This document shows positions 23,928-38,043 of a stretch of 64,000 nucleotides of DNA, piece by piece; position 1 is the stretch's first letter; every line of letters begins with the position of its first letter. The notes beneath the pieces are model-generated. The model was not told the origin of the DNA. It did no database searches and saw only the letters and a list, made by a program, of their open reading frames with translations. The DNA comes from Larimichthys crocea (lineage: Eukaryota > Chordata > Actinopteri > Sciaenidae): assembly GCF_000972845.2 (NCBI RefSeq), contig NC_040016.1, positions 25,098,320 to 25,162,319 on the forward strand, read 5' to 3'. The translations under genes and the position numbers were made by a program.

Positions 23928-24539
23928 TTGTCTCTTCACTCCTTTTATATTTTTCTCTCTGTCACTGCCTCTATAGTCAGTGAAGGCCCGCCCTACCCTG
24001 CCTGTGACTGGCTGGCACTCCTTGCCCTCACCTTGACCAATCTCAGTCCCTCTTATGCATAAACCCGACCAACTCGAACTCCACGAAGGCAACGAGTACT
24101 GGCCAGTCAGAGTAGCGGAATGATATGTCGGTTCCGGCTCTGACCGGACAGGACAGACTCTGGGTCCGGACCCGGACCGTGGCCCTCCTGTTAGTAACCT
24201 GTACCTTAGAGTTTGGCATTGTGGGCATTGCCGTCTTAGTTTTGCAGTTTATTTTATCTCAGCGTTACTTCAGCTGCCGTAATCACAGGAAACAGACTCT
24301 TATCTGACATGGTCACATTTGAGTAAATGCCTCTTGGAGAGAGAGATATGCATTGACGCCTCTTCTTGGGGTGCATTTACATTTGATAGCTGCCTGATCT
24401 GGCCGTTCATATACATCCACGTGTGCTTGCTGGCAGTACTCTGTCTTGTGTTGGTGGTTAATGTGTTGAGAAACGTTGAAAATGCACCAACGCCGACTGT
24501 CAATCTGCGAAATAGCATGAAACCGCAGACAGGACTGTG

Positions 24540-25035
24540 TTGTGTCACGCTCTTTGCATGTGCTCATAGACCCATTAACAAGGCCATAGATCATCCATGT
24601 AAAACCATAAAGAGCAAGAAAGCACAGCAGCAGATAACTAATACAAAGAGGTGCATAGTAAAATAGAAGAATGTTTAACATGTGAGCCCTCTGTGAGAGA
24701 ATAAGAATGAACTCAACGTGGGCTACACACTGTTTCCGACGAAGGAGGAACATGTTTTTCTGTCCGCGGTGCCCCTGATGAACTCATCGTCTGTGTTTCA
24801 GCTCCTTTGCAAACATTTGTGACAGTGTGGATCAGTGACTGAAGAAGTTTAGAGACACCTCGAAGAACGATGAACAGTGGTGAACACCAAGTCTGATTAG
24901 TTTGGTCAGTGCGGGTCCTCAGGGGTTCTTGCTGCTAATAGACCATTAACGAGGCCACAGACCATCCATGCAAAACCATAAAACCGTCGAGTCCAACAAA
25001 GGATGATACAAAGAAATACACAGTAAGAAAAAGTG
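24540..25035. repeat. pair of ~95-bp diverged direct repeats
   Basis: 24568-24665 and 24941-25025 both begin GACCATTAAC or AGACCCATTAAC and share GCCA[TC]AGA[TC]CATCCATG, AAAACCATAAA and GATACAAAGA-type text. The rest of the interval has no gene that I can see. Confidence 0.5.
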
Positions 25036-26700
25036 TAAAAATAAATAGAAAAATTCAAAATGTAACGCCTATAAATCCAGTCATGAAACTTTTGTTTTCA
25101 CTTGCTAAAAACACACATGCATGTGAAGGGGCTGTGTCTGTTGGAGGCCTCAAAGCCGGACCGTCAATAAACTGAGGCAGGCTGGAGAAAACTGGACTTT
25201 CACCTGGATGTTGCATGCATGCTGATCAGCATGATGGAGGAGGATGGCCTCTGCGGGCTTCCTTCATCCTCAGATACTTCAGAGAAGGACGAACAGGAAG
25301 CCGTACATAAACATCAACATTAATATTAATAGTAAAAACACTAAAGCGCCACCAGCAGCATCAAGAGGCTGAGATATTAATTACATCCCAAAATGTGTTG
25401 AAAAGAAGTGTTGAACAAACGTCATAATGTCATTGGTCGTTTGACCTTGACCTGCCAGTTATTAGTAATGTAGCAGTTGCTACATTAACTCCAGCATTAG
25501 CAGGACTGGAAGGTTCTTCCTTGACTCCTGTTCACCCTGTTGCTGTTGTTGCTGCTTGAGGGTCATTGGTGGAGGATGTTTTCTGATTAAAAACGTGTTC
25601 ATATTTACTAGTTTATCACACGTTTTACAAATTTGATGTGTAGTTACGTGATGGTTAAGGCTCCAACTCCAACGCTGGAATTCACTCTTAGATTTAATCA
25701 TGTTTCTGTTAGTTTGTTTCTACTATGAGTAAGTAGGCTATGTAGATAAATCAGTTACTCAAGCTGTTTTATTTTGAAAATTTACTGTTTCTCTATCCTG
25801 TTTCCATCCTCGTAACGCCTGCAGAGAACTGTAACTATTTTAATTTGATCATGCTTACCTCCGACCTACGATTGGAGGAAAACTAATAAAATAATGAGAC
25901 CGCAACAGAATCCAAAGCTAAGTGAACATTCATAGAAGATAACACGAGTTGGAATATTCAGGTTTTCTTGGCGTTGTTGAGACAGAGGATTAAATAACTT
26001 CCTGCTGAGCCGTCTTTCAGTCGGTTTGCCTCCAACCTGACAGATCCGTTATTCAGATCGGACGTCCTGAATCATATCTGTCTTACTGCTGCCACACATA
26101 ACAAACCCCTGACCAACGCGGCCCTCATGGTATGCTGGTATGCTGTTTCCAGTATGAATGTTGCTTTGCTTTGGTGACTCATGGCCGGTCATGGCTTCAG
26201 TCTTGCTGCCAGAGTCAGTTTTATCTCTTGTTGTTTCTTGGGGTGTATGTGCGTCAGCTCAAAGTCAACAATGACAAAGGCTTGTTCTGCAAACCAAAGA
26301 GCAGCGATGACTCTTATCAGGTCAGGTTTGGTCTCCACCAACCCTCCGGGACTCTGGATGCCACTTTCATCACCGGCTGTGTCTGACAGGTGGAGCCTGA
26401 ATAGATGTATATTTAATTGGATGTAAACAGTGACGTAAGAGTACATAGTGTACATGCTGTAGAAACTGTAGGGAGGTCTATTTTCAGCCGATGAGGCAGC
26501 TGGACAGACTCACGGCGAACAATCAGACGAGCAGATGGACGTGCACATGGAGACAATCGCACATGTGAAGTACATGTGGAGAGGCAGAAAGAACAGGACA
26601 TATTCTGAGGCCAACCACAGCTTTTGCAGCTGGCAGCGTCTTGACGTTCCCGACGTTCCCTGAAACTGGAACTGTGGAAGATTCTAGGAACTTCAGGAAC
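25036..26700. other. intergenic, nothing recognised
   Basis: AT-rich with short open frames on both strands (longest about 88 codons near 26189-26455). None has signal, motif or splice context that I could support. Confidence 0.5.
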
Positions 26701-26707
26701 GAACCAG

Positions 26708-26737
26708 GAGGAGGAGGAGGAGGAGGAGGAGGAGGAG
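26708..26737. repeat. (GGA)n microsatellite
   Basis: About nine GGA units; the poly-Gly open frame over it is spurious. Confidence 0.95.
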
Positions 26738-27712
26738 TGGAAACAGGGCGGGAGATCAGGGTAAGTGTGGTGGAGTGGTGTTACCAGAGGACTTTATTTT
26801 TAGGACTACAAGAAGAAAAAGAGACACAGAGAGAAATGCAGAAATAAAACGGTTTGATCTTGATCCTAACGCGACGTTCATCTGAGCATTTATCACCATC
26901 AGTGTCCTGACGATGTCTGGATTCATGCGGCTTCAGACACACACGAGATTGTGTAAGTCCAGTTATCTGAGTGTGTCCGGCATGTTCAAGGCTGGACACA
27001 CTTCCCCTTAGCTCTTCGAAGGAAAAACCCAAAGTTAGAATTACAGTCGGCATGAGACAGAGGAAGTGCCGGGTGTTGGTTAACCTGCTGATAATCGTGA
27101 TGATGTAACATGTTCGAGAGAAATTAGGGATCTTTAAGAGGAGCATTTGAAGACAGCCGCTGCTAAAGTTCACAAACTGATCACTAGAAATTGACCATGG
27201 CTCATCGATTATGGAGCGAAATGACGTTACAGCACATTCACAGGTAAACGTACCTGTACACACACGATGACAGGCTCAGACTGTTGCTCTTTGCTAAATA
27301 CACAAACATCGCAGAGCATCGAGGCAGTCCAATAAAATCCCACAGATTTGATCGATCGATAAAAAGCGGCCGCGGTTGATGAAGTTATAAGACTGAGAGT
27401 CGGTCCAAGTGAGATCTTGATGTGCATGGCATGATCACAGCAAGACCGACTGCTGGTTTAAAACGTCTCCTTAGCGACCACATTGTGCTTCATCTCTCCG
27501 TGCATCACGCGACCGCTCCGGCGTCCCGAGAGCCGAACTGTTGGTGAAATAAATATGGACTCGTCTGCTTTTATTAGTGTTGTGTTTGGATGGAAGCGTG
27601 AAACGTCGCCCGGCATCACTTCATACGAATAAGCGAACAAGAACAACTTTTCCCAGCGATGATGTTCGGATGCTCGTCTCTCCCCTCGCCATATTTGGCA
27701 GGCGTTTGCTGC

Positions 27713-27715
<3 letters not shown>

Positions 27716-27750
<35 letters not shown>
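27716..27750. repeat. (CA)n microsatellite
   Basis: About 17 CA units. Confidence 0.95.
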
Positions 27751-27751
<1 letters not shown>

Positions 27752-28194
27752 CCCTGCTGTTCCCTCTCTCTCCACGGCTGGGACTGAACCCAAGAACCTG
27801 ACGCCCTCCCACCTCCTCCCTCCTCCTTCAGGTTCACTGGGTGATCTTCTGGGAATCACGAGCAAAAAGGAGCGGCACTCCTTTTGGACAGCTGGTTGGC
27901 GGGAGTTTTTTTTTCTTCTTCTTCTATCTCTTCGGGGGATGTGACAAAGTGTTTGCGGAGTGACACTGATCCTGAACAGTGTTTGGCAGCCGAGTGGTTT
28001 CTATATTTGTCGGGTTTCATTTCAGCGCGCTGTACATCATATCCACTTTGGACTAATGTTGCCTCTCCCGAGGAATATTTAAGGAATGACGGAACAAATG
28101 CAGCCTGGAAAACTGTTGATTCCTTCACGCACACAGCCAGAAAGCATCAACATTACATTGACCATCAACAGAAAGTGCTTTAGTCCTGGGGTTC

Positions 28195-28320
28195 AGCAGG
28201 AGGTGACGCCGCCGCCGCCGGTTGGCTGGCCGTCCGTCCGTCGGTCCTGCAGCAGCCGGCCCCGCCCACGTGCATGCTGCCGTGGCGTGTCTCGTATACG
28301 GAGCATGCTGTTCGCTCCAA
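28195..28320. promoter_or_regulatory. CpG-rich patch
   Basis: GC- and CpG-rich stretch with a GCCGCC triplet run, a CCCGCCC GC-box and a CACGTG E-box at about 28262-28274. The flanks are AT-rich. No exon could be assigned on either strand, so this is at most a candidate promoter. Confidence 0.25.
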
Positions 28321-28465
28321 GAATAAATGTGCTACTATGTCATCACCGAGGATACGGATCTGTGTAACGCAGCTGAGCTGGGTCAGGTCAATGAAATCCA
28401 ACACTTGCTCTATTTCAGGCAGGAATGTGTTGGCGGGAGCTCGCTGCCTCGACACCGCGGAGACC

Positions 28466-28494
28466 AAAATAAAAAAAAAATAAAAAAAAAAAAA
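28466..28494. repeat. A-rich tract
   Basis: Nearly pure A with one T. It could be the tail of a retroposed sequence lying to its left, but no matching body or duplication was found. Confidence 0.7.
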
Positions 28495-28499
28495 GATTG

Positions 28500-29339
28500 G
28501 TCAGGGTTCGTCACAGGCTTTAACACCTGACTCTGCTCTTTAGATATCCACCTACACTGATATTTACCACCTGTTTGTAGGTGACATAACAGGTTTGCAG
28601 GAGTAACTCCAGTTCACGATATCTCAGGAGCAAACTTTGACAGGTCATGTGTTCTTTAAAAACATATTTAAAAAGATAATTAGGATATCTATTAGCATGA
28701 AGAATTAAAGGCATAAAAAAGTGTAAACAAATCTGAATCTGGGTATCAAAGTGTTTGACCCTGGAACACCAACGTTAAAATTAGTAACACCATCACTAAC
28801 GTCGGGAATATTTTACCTGATATAATATCTAAAATTATAAAATCTAAAATTCATCAATTTATGTAAAAGTACAACACTGTATGCCAAAGTGTAGTACTCT
28901 TACTTTAATTTCCCAATATACAATATCACATAAAATAAAATGGTGCCATGGGGGACCCTTTAAAAAGGAAGCAAAATTATTGTAGGGTAAGGTAATCCTT
29001 AACGAGAAATTTCCTAACAAAAATAATAATAGAGCTGGGAACTTGTTCTTTGGTCCACCCATTCCTGGGACATGTGAGCCTTGTCTGGTGAAGGCGCAGT
29101 CCTTCCTGCATCACTGACAACTGTGGCACTCTATCACTCGGTGAAAATCACCATGCCTCTTGAAAAAACCATAGATGTGAGGAGGGAAACAAACAAACCA
29201 TTAATGACATCAGTGAGCAGCCTGAAGCTACCCAACGACCCATGCAACCCAGACAGCAGCAACACAATGAAAAATCACCCAACGTTAGAGTTCTAGGGTT
29301 AAAATCATAGAAACTGACGGGAAACATAACTCCTAATAT
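28500..29339. other. intergenic, nothing recognised
   Basis: AT-rich, no repeat or gene seen. Confidence 0.5.
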
Positions 29340-29565
29340 CTTAACCATACATGGACTGTACTTATATAACACCTTTCTACTCAAAGTGCTTTTACACTCC
29401 ATACCTCATTCACCCGTTCATGCACATTCATACACTGTTGGCTGCATCAGTTTTAGGAGCTAATCATTCACACACTAATGAAAATTTGGGGACCCTTCGA
29501 CATGCAGACTGGAGGAGCCGGGGATCGAACCGCCGATCATCTGATTAGCTGACGACCATATGTAT
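29340..29565 (-). mobile_element. tRNA-derived SINE, 5'-truncated
   Basis: In minus orientation it has a B-box GGTTCGATCCC (29521-29531), then CTCCAGTCTGCATGTCGAAG and a body ending in ATATAAGTACAGTCCATG. I recognise this body and tail as a very common teleost SINE. No A-box was found, so the head is diverged or cut. Confidence 0.75.
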
Positions 29566-29761
29566 CAGTAGTCTTAATCCAGTGGAGGTGAAAACAGGAA
29601 TGCTACATAAATAAAGTGGCAGAAGTCCTTCATCACAAAGCCCTCCATCACCAGGACCTCCTGCTCCACCTCAGACCTTCACTATAACTGCCACTGAATT
29701 TATTTTAATGTGTGATTGATGATGTGTGCTTTTTATTTCCATCATGTTTGTCTCAATGTGC

Positions 29762-29868
29762 TCTGTGATGGAGACTTGTCTGGGGGTGTACCCCGCCTCT
29801 CACCCTAAGTCAGCTGAGATTGGCTCCAGGAGGATAAGCAGTAACAGAAAATGGATGCATGATGGATG
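29762..29868 (+). mobile_element. LINE 3'-tail fragment
   Basis: GGGTGTACCCCGCCTCTCAC, GTCAGCTGAGATTGGCTCCA and GGATAAGCAGTAACAGAAAATGGATG form the familiar teleost LINE 3' end, closing with short ATGGATG repeats. Confidence 0.75.
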
Positions 29869-29869
29869 T

Positions 29870-31515
29870 TTGATGATTTCAAAGTGTCTTTGAGTATTGT
29901 GAAATAATATAAATGAATCAAGAACACCTTCCAATCACGACCAAGAAGTCCAGGGAGAGTCGACCATCGTCTGCATACAGACTCTTCACCTGCATCGGTG
30001 TCTGTGGAAAGACTTTTCTGTCTTCATCTGACTGAATGTTAACCATGCACTTTCATTCATCCAACAGTTACACACCTGTTCTCCTCCTCACACTGATTGT
30101 GACCCATCGTCCCCTGTTCTGTCCTGACTGATCGATCACCTCTCGGCGAACATGCGATGATCGATCGATTAATGTCGCCTGCAGAGCTGAATCAGACAGA
30201 CGGACATAAACAGCTTCCTCACTTTTTAAACCGTGTGAACGTTGACGTTCTGTTTGAGAAAAGCGGGCTCAGTTTCAGGTGAGGCATCTCCACTTACAAG
30301 AAAGTGAAGTCACAAAAACAACATGAGTTTTCAGTGAGAGCGCCATCCAAGTCGGTGAAGACAGTTTTTATTTGATTCTGAAGGTATTTAGTGCAGGAAA
30401 CCACAGAGGCTGTAAACCGAAACACTCTGCAGACCACAGCTGAAGTGAAGGCTTTCAGTGCAGCTTTAGAGAAATATTAAACCCTGCATCTACATCCAGA
30501 TGATGAAATATGGACTCTGACTGCTCCCTGCTGCTGGAGACAGCCTTACACCGAGCTCTTTAAACACAGTGTGCAGAGTCAGCCTGACACAGCTGACGTG
30601 GCGTCCACACGGCACGTGGAGCGAAGTGTGGAGAGAAGAGAGGGGGGGAAAAACTGCTGAGAGCTTTTCAGCTGGAGGGATTTAAAGGGGAGGTCCACAT
30701 TATTCAAAGTTGAACATTTAAGCATGGAGGTGAACAAAAATGTAGCCGTGCACACGACCCCAAAGGAAAAACCAAGAGTTAGACGTACAGAAAGCATGAC
30801 AGAGAGGATGAGTCGAGTGTGCAGGAAAGCCTGAACCAGTTTTTAGACTTTATAGTAGTCCGACAGTGTTCAAGACCAGTTTTTGAAAGTCTCTGTCTTG
30901 TCTGGGAATCGTCCACATTTTCAACTCAATCTTGTCTCGGCCTCTGGTTTTTATTTCAAGAGCAGTCAAGACCACAACAACGAGGAAACGTTCTGTTGCT
31001 GTTAACGAGCATCACCAAACCCGGTCCCCCTTCACATGGACGTCACAAGAAAATGAACGCCAGAGGTCGAGAAGAAGCTGTGGCTGTCTGGGCAGTAAAA
31101 ATGTCAGCCGAATCCTCTGTAATAAAGTTTGGCTACTGAAATCACAAAGGGTTCAGCAGTACGAGCACCGAGACGGCCTCACCCAAGGAGATTTGGAAAA
31201 TAATGGCTAGTTAAGTTGGCTGTATAGCGCCTGGTCTTGGTCTTGACTTGGCCTCGCCCTGCCTTTGACGTGGTCTCAACCCCTTAAAGTCTAATCTCAG
31301 TCTCACTACACTCTGACCTTGGTCATGACAACAATCTGTAATAAAGAGCTTTAGCGGTGTTGACAGATTTAGTTACAGCTCTTTGGAAAGAAAGCTCGTT
31401 TCCAAAAATGTTGAACATTTTATTTAAATGGATGATACTGACAGAAATGATCCTTTAGCGTCGAAAATGTCACAAATTGTTCAAAATTATGTATTTTTGT
31501 AGCTTGATTTGCACA
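29870..31515. other. intergenic, nothing recognised
   Basis: No gene seen. A ~40-bp stretch near 30762-30800 resembles one near 27020-27062 (AAGGAAAAACC...AGTTAGA), possibly an old repeat. Confidence 0.45.
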
Positions 31516-31516
31516 A

Positions 31517-32180
31517 GTGTGTCAGGCCGGAACTCAAATCAGGACTCAGAAGCTGGAGGTGTCAGGGAGCAGATTTTATTAGAGACAGAAACCTCGACAG
31601 AGTCCAAAACAAAAAGGCTGTGAAAACTAACCTGAGAGTCTCCCAGAAGGGAGAACTAAGGCAAACTAAAGTTAACAACAAACACTCCTAAGAAGGAAAA
31701 TCTATATATCGGTTATGCAAAATTATCAAAATCAAAATCACTCTCAAGGACTACAAAAGATGGTAAAGAAACAAAAACTCTCCTGAAAGGTGGAGACTAG
31801 ACAACACTATATACACATACTATAACCAAGAACTGAAAATCTCTCCAAGGGAGGCTGACAATAAACTAAGAACTATGGAACCAAAAGCTAGACTAAGAAC
31901 GTTACAACAGAAAATCTTTCAAGGCAGGAAAAGCTTGACACACTGTGGCTTTGAACAAGACTTTGGAGCTGGCTTTGGTGATCAGACATGAGACGAAACA
32001 CTTTGGCACAGGACAAAGGAAGACACAGAACCTATAGAGACACAGACAGATGGGTAATGGGGAACAGGTGACAGGTGACACACGAGGGAAGGGCAAGTGA
32101 CCTGAAACAAGAGGGCAGGTAAATTTCACAATAAAACACAAGAGAAAAACAAGAAGACCAACATATCACTGCGTTGTGAC
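31517..32180. repeat. teleost dispersed repeat, probable non-autonomous DNA element
   Basis: Recognised from phrases such as GGAACTCAAATCAGGACTCA, AGACTAAGAACGTTACAACA, GAAAAGCTTGACACACTG and ACAGGTGACAGGTGACAC. Its outer ends are short matching TGTCA strings in opposite orientation (near 31517 and 32175). It has no coding content. The superfamily is uncertain. Confidence 0.5.
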
Positions 32181-32469
32181 AAACTGTCTGTACAGAGAAG
32201 TCATGGTTCATGTCACCAAAGTCTGAACACTTTCTCAATGTTTAATTAGCCAGTGAGGTCAGTCTCAGATACTGATGACACCTTTCTATGGATTCTCATG
32301 GATCATAAACACAGCTCTCTGTAACTCTTTGTCATGAACTTTTCAAATCATCGGGCCTGTAATCCAGAGGAAACGTTTAGTCCAGCGTCTGTCGTGGGAG
32401 TTGTTGAGAAAACTCTTTCCAACTTTCTGCTGTCCTGAGAATTCACCTCCACCTGTTATTAAAATGCAC

Positions 32470-32960
32470 ATTTAATAACTGTTTCTCTGCTGCGTGCAGT
32501 GTCATCCTCCATCTCTTCATCCAGTTTCAAAATAAGTTTATTTAGAATGGCAACTTTCACAGCAATAAACAATAAAACACAACGGGACCAGTGTGAGAAA
32601 GGCCAGTTTGAATACATTTTTAAAGGATTCAACAGGGACAGTGAGTCTACAGGAAGAGCATCCAACAGTCGAAGCCATCACCTTTGGTTTTCATGCATGA
32701 CGGTCAGGAGACCGAAGTGATCAGAGATGTAGCTGGTGCCTGATGGTGCAGGGCTCTACATGCGAGAACAAGAACCTTTAAAAGAATTTGATGCGAAGCC
32801 AATAAAAAATAAAAAATAAAAAACAGATAAGATGAACGTGATGTGGGAGTTGTTCTTCTGGATCTGCTCAACAGCCTCGCAGACAGTTGTAGATGGTCCA
32901 GAGTTGCCTTGTTGAAGGGGATTACAGTGATCCAGCTGTAGTTCAGGTTGTAAAACACCA
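32470..32960. repeat. probable dispersed repeat (LINE- or SINE-related)
   Basis: Phrases such as GGCTCTACATGCGAGAACAAG and GGATTACAGTGATCCAGCTG resemble a frequent teleost interspersed repeat. The short AAAAAT array at 32805-32825 lies inside it. Assignment is tentative. Confidence 0.35.
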
Positions 32961-35900
32961 ACTCTGAGTCCAGAGGTGACGCTGTGACACTAAATGTCTT
33001 TTGTGCAGAGATTCTTTCTTGGCTCCCTCTGATGCTTCAAGCCTGGATCCCAGCAACTTGCAATGAATGTATGAAGTTCAACATACATTGAATTGGATTA
33101 AAAACGTAGGATTATCTGATTATATGAAGTGTGATGTGACGGTAATGGAGGGATCATTGTGTTACAGGGTTTCTGGGCCTTAACTTGATATCCACAGGGG
33201 GAATTAAAATGTTACTTAGGGTGTAAAAATCGTTTTGTAGCCGAGCGTGATGCATCGGGTCGATCAACGCCTGCAAACCTGCAACATGTCCCTCCACATC
33301 ACCATCAACCGAGTCAAATCGACGGCCCTTGGATAGCCAGTGAGATGATAGGTGATCAGATGAGGCCATGGGTTTGGACTAGAGTCCGTCACAGGCGAAG
33401 AACTCCAGCCTTAGCCTCGGCCGTGGTGTTCAAGGCCCAACCCAAGACCAACTATACATGACACCAAGTGGGATCTGTCTGATACACACAAAAACACACT
33501 TAGTTTGGGCACATTGAAAGAAGAGAAGTTAAATAAGTCCAAGCCGGACCTGAATCGCCTTGCAGACCTCTGTTGTGGAGCCAGTTTCAGTTAAAAATGA
33601 TTAACAGACCAGCTTTGTTCAAAGGATGTGCAGAGCGGCTTGAAAGACTTTAAGCTCTTCGTTGTTAATCGAGATTAAAGAGGTGAAAAGTGATTTTCTT
33701 TTCTGGAAACACCCTAAATGCGCAACACGTTTCAGATTGAACAAAAACAGATTTGTCAGCAGTCTGACCACAGTCAGACAGACCTTTGCTCAGACTTCCC
33801 TGAAGCTTCCCTGATATTTAAAGGACTGAATGAAGAACTTTGCTACATGATCTTAAAAAAAACACAAAAAAAACAGCTGTAGATGTTGGATTGACTCACT
33901 GCAGAGTCGTCTGCTGCCTTCAGTTCCTCCACAACATCGCAACAAGTGAACAGAAAGAATATAAGAGTCAGGATGACTCTCAATTCCTCATCTGTAAATA
34001 TAAAACATCTCGTGGTGATATTATGAAATAAAGCGCAGACTCAGCAGTCTGTAGGCTGGAGTTGAGAAAGAAAGAAAACCAGGAATTGACAACAGTAACA
34101 TGACATGCTGACAGCTCGCAAAGCTTTGTCCTGTCGACCTGCCGTCACTGACGCTGAAGCAAGAGTTAAATAAATCACGGATTTAAGTCTATGCCATAAA
34201 GCTACTTGTCTTGTTACCAAAAATTCAGCCAGCTTCAACAAGCTTCACAGAAATGCAGGAGGAAGTGAAGCTTGAGCAACATCTGCTGCAGAGGTTCTCA
34301 ACCTCTTTGGCTTGTGAACAATGAAAACCTCATAAAAACAACTTTCTTACTGATAAAATATGCAGACGATGTGGCTCTGATAGTTCCAGCTAAAATGAAC
34401 CAAGCATAAAAACTTGGTGACAAGATAACTGGAGAACCGATGGTGCAGTATAACGTACATGACAGTACACGATACATTTAGCTCAGAAGATCTCAGCAGA
34501 CCTGCTTCACTCTCTATGGTCTGGATAAGACAAACGTTACAGGAAGCCCAGGATGCAGACTGAAAGACGCATCGCATTCTCTGGCCAAAGCAGCATTGAA
34601 GGTAGTTTCACACAGAACAAAGAAATATTACAGACAAAGATTAAACACTGAAATCCAACAGAGTGAAATGGAAATACACAGCAAGTAAATCAGAGAGTAA
34701 ATGAGGCGTCCACTGAACAGATCTGTGTGAGGCATTGAGGAGACTAACGTTCCCTTAATGAATGCATTAACAAGCATCACCATGACTGCTACTCTTTTAA
34801 TGACACCATCTTGTGTCGCTTTCCTTCTTCTATGAATCTTTAATGGTTTACCTGACTGGAGAGTAAAGCACCACCAACTGTTTCGAGAACACACTGTGTC
34901 ACAAACAATGTGGTGTGCTATGAAAAACATTGGAGAACATTAAAAACTCTTTTGCATAAATAGTGTCACACATAATCTGTGTTGGTTGTGAAAAACATTT
35001 ACTTGCATGTAACTTGGGAACAACAAATGTAGTCTGAAAATAATGCAGGTGCTGGGGGAGTGAAAATCCTCAAATAGATCCATCAGGCTTTGAAGCAAAA
35101 GGGAAACCGCCTTGAATCGAGGGCCTGAATCAGGCCTCACAGCGCTGATAGCGTCAGGGAGGCAGATGGAAATCCCCCTCTGAAACCCAGCTTTAAATCT
35201 TCTTTAAATATTATTCAAACTCTTAAGTGTCTCTTCACTTTCGCTGTAGTTACGTGTTGGGAAAGAGGTCCAGATTTACGATCTGGCCCTGACTCAGACT
35301 TCTTATCATCAGCCACAACCACTGACTTTAATAGATTTCAGTACAATATGCAAATCAACAGTCTTCAAATCAATCACAGTGGACATTTAGTTTACTGAGA
35401 ATTGATAGGTAGCTGCCCCAAATGTGGTTCACTAATGATCCACGTTGTAATCAAACAGGAGGTAAAACATGGAGTAACTAAAGAGAACTAATCTCTGGTG
35501 TACGGTGATGGATCATCCATCTACAGGAACACACTTTTAAACCAAGTGAACCAACTGAAAAGGACTTACGGCATGTTTATAACAAATGTGAAAAACGATG
35601 CCAAACCACCACTAAGGTCCATTACGCTGACTTTTAAATATTTGTTGTGATTCATGTGTTGTGATTCTTGGATCGTGGAAGTGATTTCCGTGAGTTTATA
35701 AAGCACAGAACAACCTCAGCGTGAGTCACAGTGCATCAGAGGCGGACTAATGCCTGACAAAATAATGCTGGACTCTTTTTTCTTTTTTGGTGTATTTTGG
35801 TTCATGTTTGATATTTTCCATTTTGCTGTGGAGGAAATGAGCCAGCTTCAGACGACAAGATGAGTCAAATTTGTCCACACAGCTGAGGGAAGTCGGGTTG

Positions 35901-37475
35901 GCAGGAATCAGGACAGGAAGTTCATCACTCAGTCACCCTGTCCAAAAATCACTCCAGTCCTCTAATGTTTCCTGTTTTCTACTCAAATGTGCCGCCAAGA
36001 TTTCAATGCAAAATATAAAACATTTGTACAACTTACATTTGTATATTGCTGTGGGTGAGAAGCGTCCACACTCAACTTTTTGATTATGAGCGAACCATCT
36101 GGGTATTCACAGTGCACTGCATTTTGACATAACTGACAGGGTGAACGCACTGATGTACTGGAAACAGCGAGGGTGAGTATGAAAGTACGCAAACTGAGAT
36201 ACAGAACTGTTCTGCACTAGAAGTTTTTGCTTTGTGATAGGCTCGAGGCATTTTGGACCTTTCCTGATGCAAAGAGAGGAAATGGATTGGAAATACACGA
36301 GTACAGAAAGTCCATCAGAGAGTTTTCTGAGGCAGCTCTATCAAACCATCAGTCCTGCTGCCAAACACACATTTCCACTTGCAGTAACTTAAAAGAAAAA
36401 AATAGAAATGCCAGATCAAATTAGATTAAGTGAAACAAGCTCAATCCTTCAGATTTATTCTGGTTGAATCATATTTAAACCTCTGAGGAGCCTGTGTTGT
36501 GGTGAACTCTGCTGTAGGTGATGAACCGAACTGAAAACACTGAAGCTCAACTTGACTTCAGAACATTCGAGCTGGAAAAAAACCAATGAAAGTCATAAAT
36601 ATGAAATAATCTTTTGCTGACAGTTCACTGAGTTTGTGTTTTTTTCTTCGGTACAGAGCGAATCACTGTGCAGTGTAACATACATACAGAACATTAAAGC
36701 ACATTAATGAGTCCCATTAATTAACATTAAGGTACACAACATTATGATATGACTGATCACATCTGGTTTGATTGATCTCGTGCTGTGACAGCAGACGAAT
36801 CATTTATTTTCCTTCACGGCTCGTCATTGTCACTAAGATAATTTTACACATGCATCACGGCACAGAGATAATTCAAACTTGGTGAACACAAAGTAAATGG
36901 CTTTGATGGATGATGACATGAAATGATATCATGGTGTTGCATTGGCTCCATCTATAATCCTGTCAGACTAAATCTGTTTTGTTTGCAGCGTTTCCTAAAT
37001 CTTTGTAGGTGGGTCATAGTGTAAAACGTCGTCTAAAGAAGTGTCATACCACCTCCCTGTAAACACAGACTTCATGTTAAAACCTACTTTTTTCAGCGTC
37101 TATGTTGCATGTAACTGTTGTTCAACAGCATTTAAATCACTATGTTTAATTCTGTAGTTAGGACCTGCTTCACTCTGAAATATAATTTAAATTCCATAGA
37201 CACGACGGTTATCTGCGTCCTGGACCTCCACGAGAAATTCTAAAAGTCTAGACGTCTTTGAATCATCAAATTAGTGCTTATTTTATTTTTGGGCAGTTCA
37301 CCACCTACTGAACCAGGAGGAGACACACCCAGAGTTTAGAAACTAACTGATTTCTGACAAGGAGTGAGAATTTAAAAACGTCCATGTGTCCAATCCAGCG
37401 CTGTTTTACTTCTGATTCACACATCAACACATCTGGCCAACAGAACCACTGACTACGCCTTTTCCTTTCTCTACC
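32961..37475. other. intergenic
   Basis: No gene recognised. 35120-35185 carries a diverged piece of the short repeat also seen at about 2490-2550. Everything else is AT-rich unique-looking sequence with short open frames. Confidence 0.5.
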
Positions 37476-37481
37476 AGCGAG

Positions 37482-37482
<1 letters not shown>

Positions 37483-37521
<39 letters not shown>

Positions 37522-37685
37522 CATGCATGCGTACGAGGGGGTCCGCTGTGTGTGTGTGTGTGTGTGTGTGTGTTAAATCCAAAAGCTAACATCCGTCTCT
37601 GGTAGATCCCAGCTGATAGAGCAGTGTTTGGAATGATGGCATCATAATCCAGGGACAGGAAGTCGGTGGATGAGTGTGTGAAAAC

Positions 37686-37755
<70 letters not shown>
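37483..37755. repeat. GT then CA microsatellites
   Basis: (GT)n at 37483-37520 and 37547-37573 and (CA)n at 37689-37754 give self-complementary flanks around ~115 bp of unique sequence. Confidence 0.95.
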
Positions 37756-37756
<1 letters not shown>

Positions 37757-37882
37757 ATTCTCTTGAGTGGGTTGATCAAAGCTATAAATTATACATTAGT
37801 TTTTTTTGGCGTAATAAAATATTCATTAAATCCACTAATCAATATTTTTTATATTTACACTGAATGATGATCGCTGTAATGG

Positions 37883-37935
37883 TTTGTTTCAGAGATTCAT
37901 GGTCCCCAGAGGATGAATTACACTGACTAAACTTT
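37883..37935 (-). repeat. short piece of the repeat family seen at 19440
   Basis: GATTCATGGTCCCCAGAGGA matches the reverse complement of the 19540-19562 segment. Confidence 0.5.
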
Positions 37936-38043
37936 TCCTGTAGTGCCAAGAGCAGCTCAGAGTTTCCACTTATGCCGTAAATTCACATCACAGACAGATT
38001 AAAAACGATGTCAAAGCGTCCACGCTCTTAATCCTGCATAACT

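Noticed and set aside
28195..28495. A processed retrocopy ending in the A-rich tract
   Set aside because: No recognisable coding sequence to its left and no matching flanking duplication were found.
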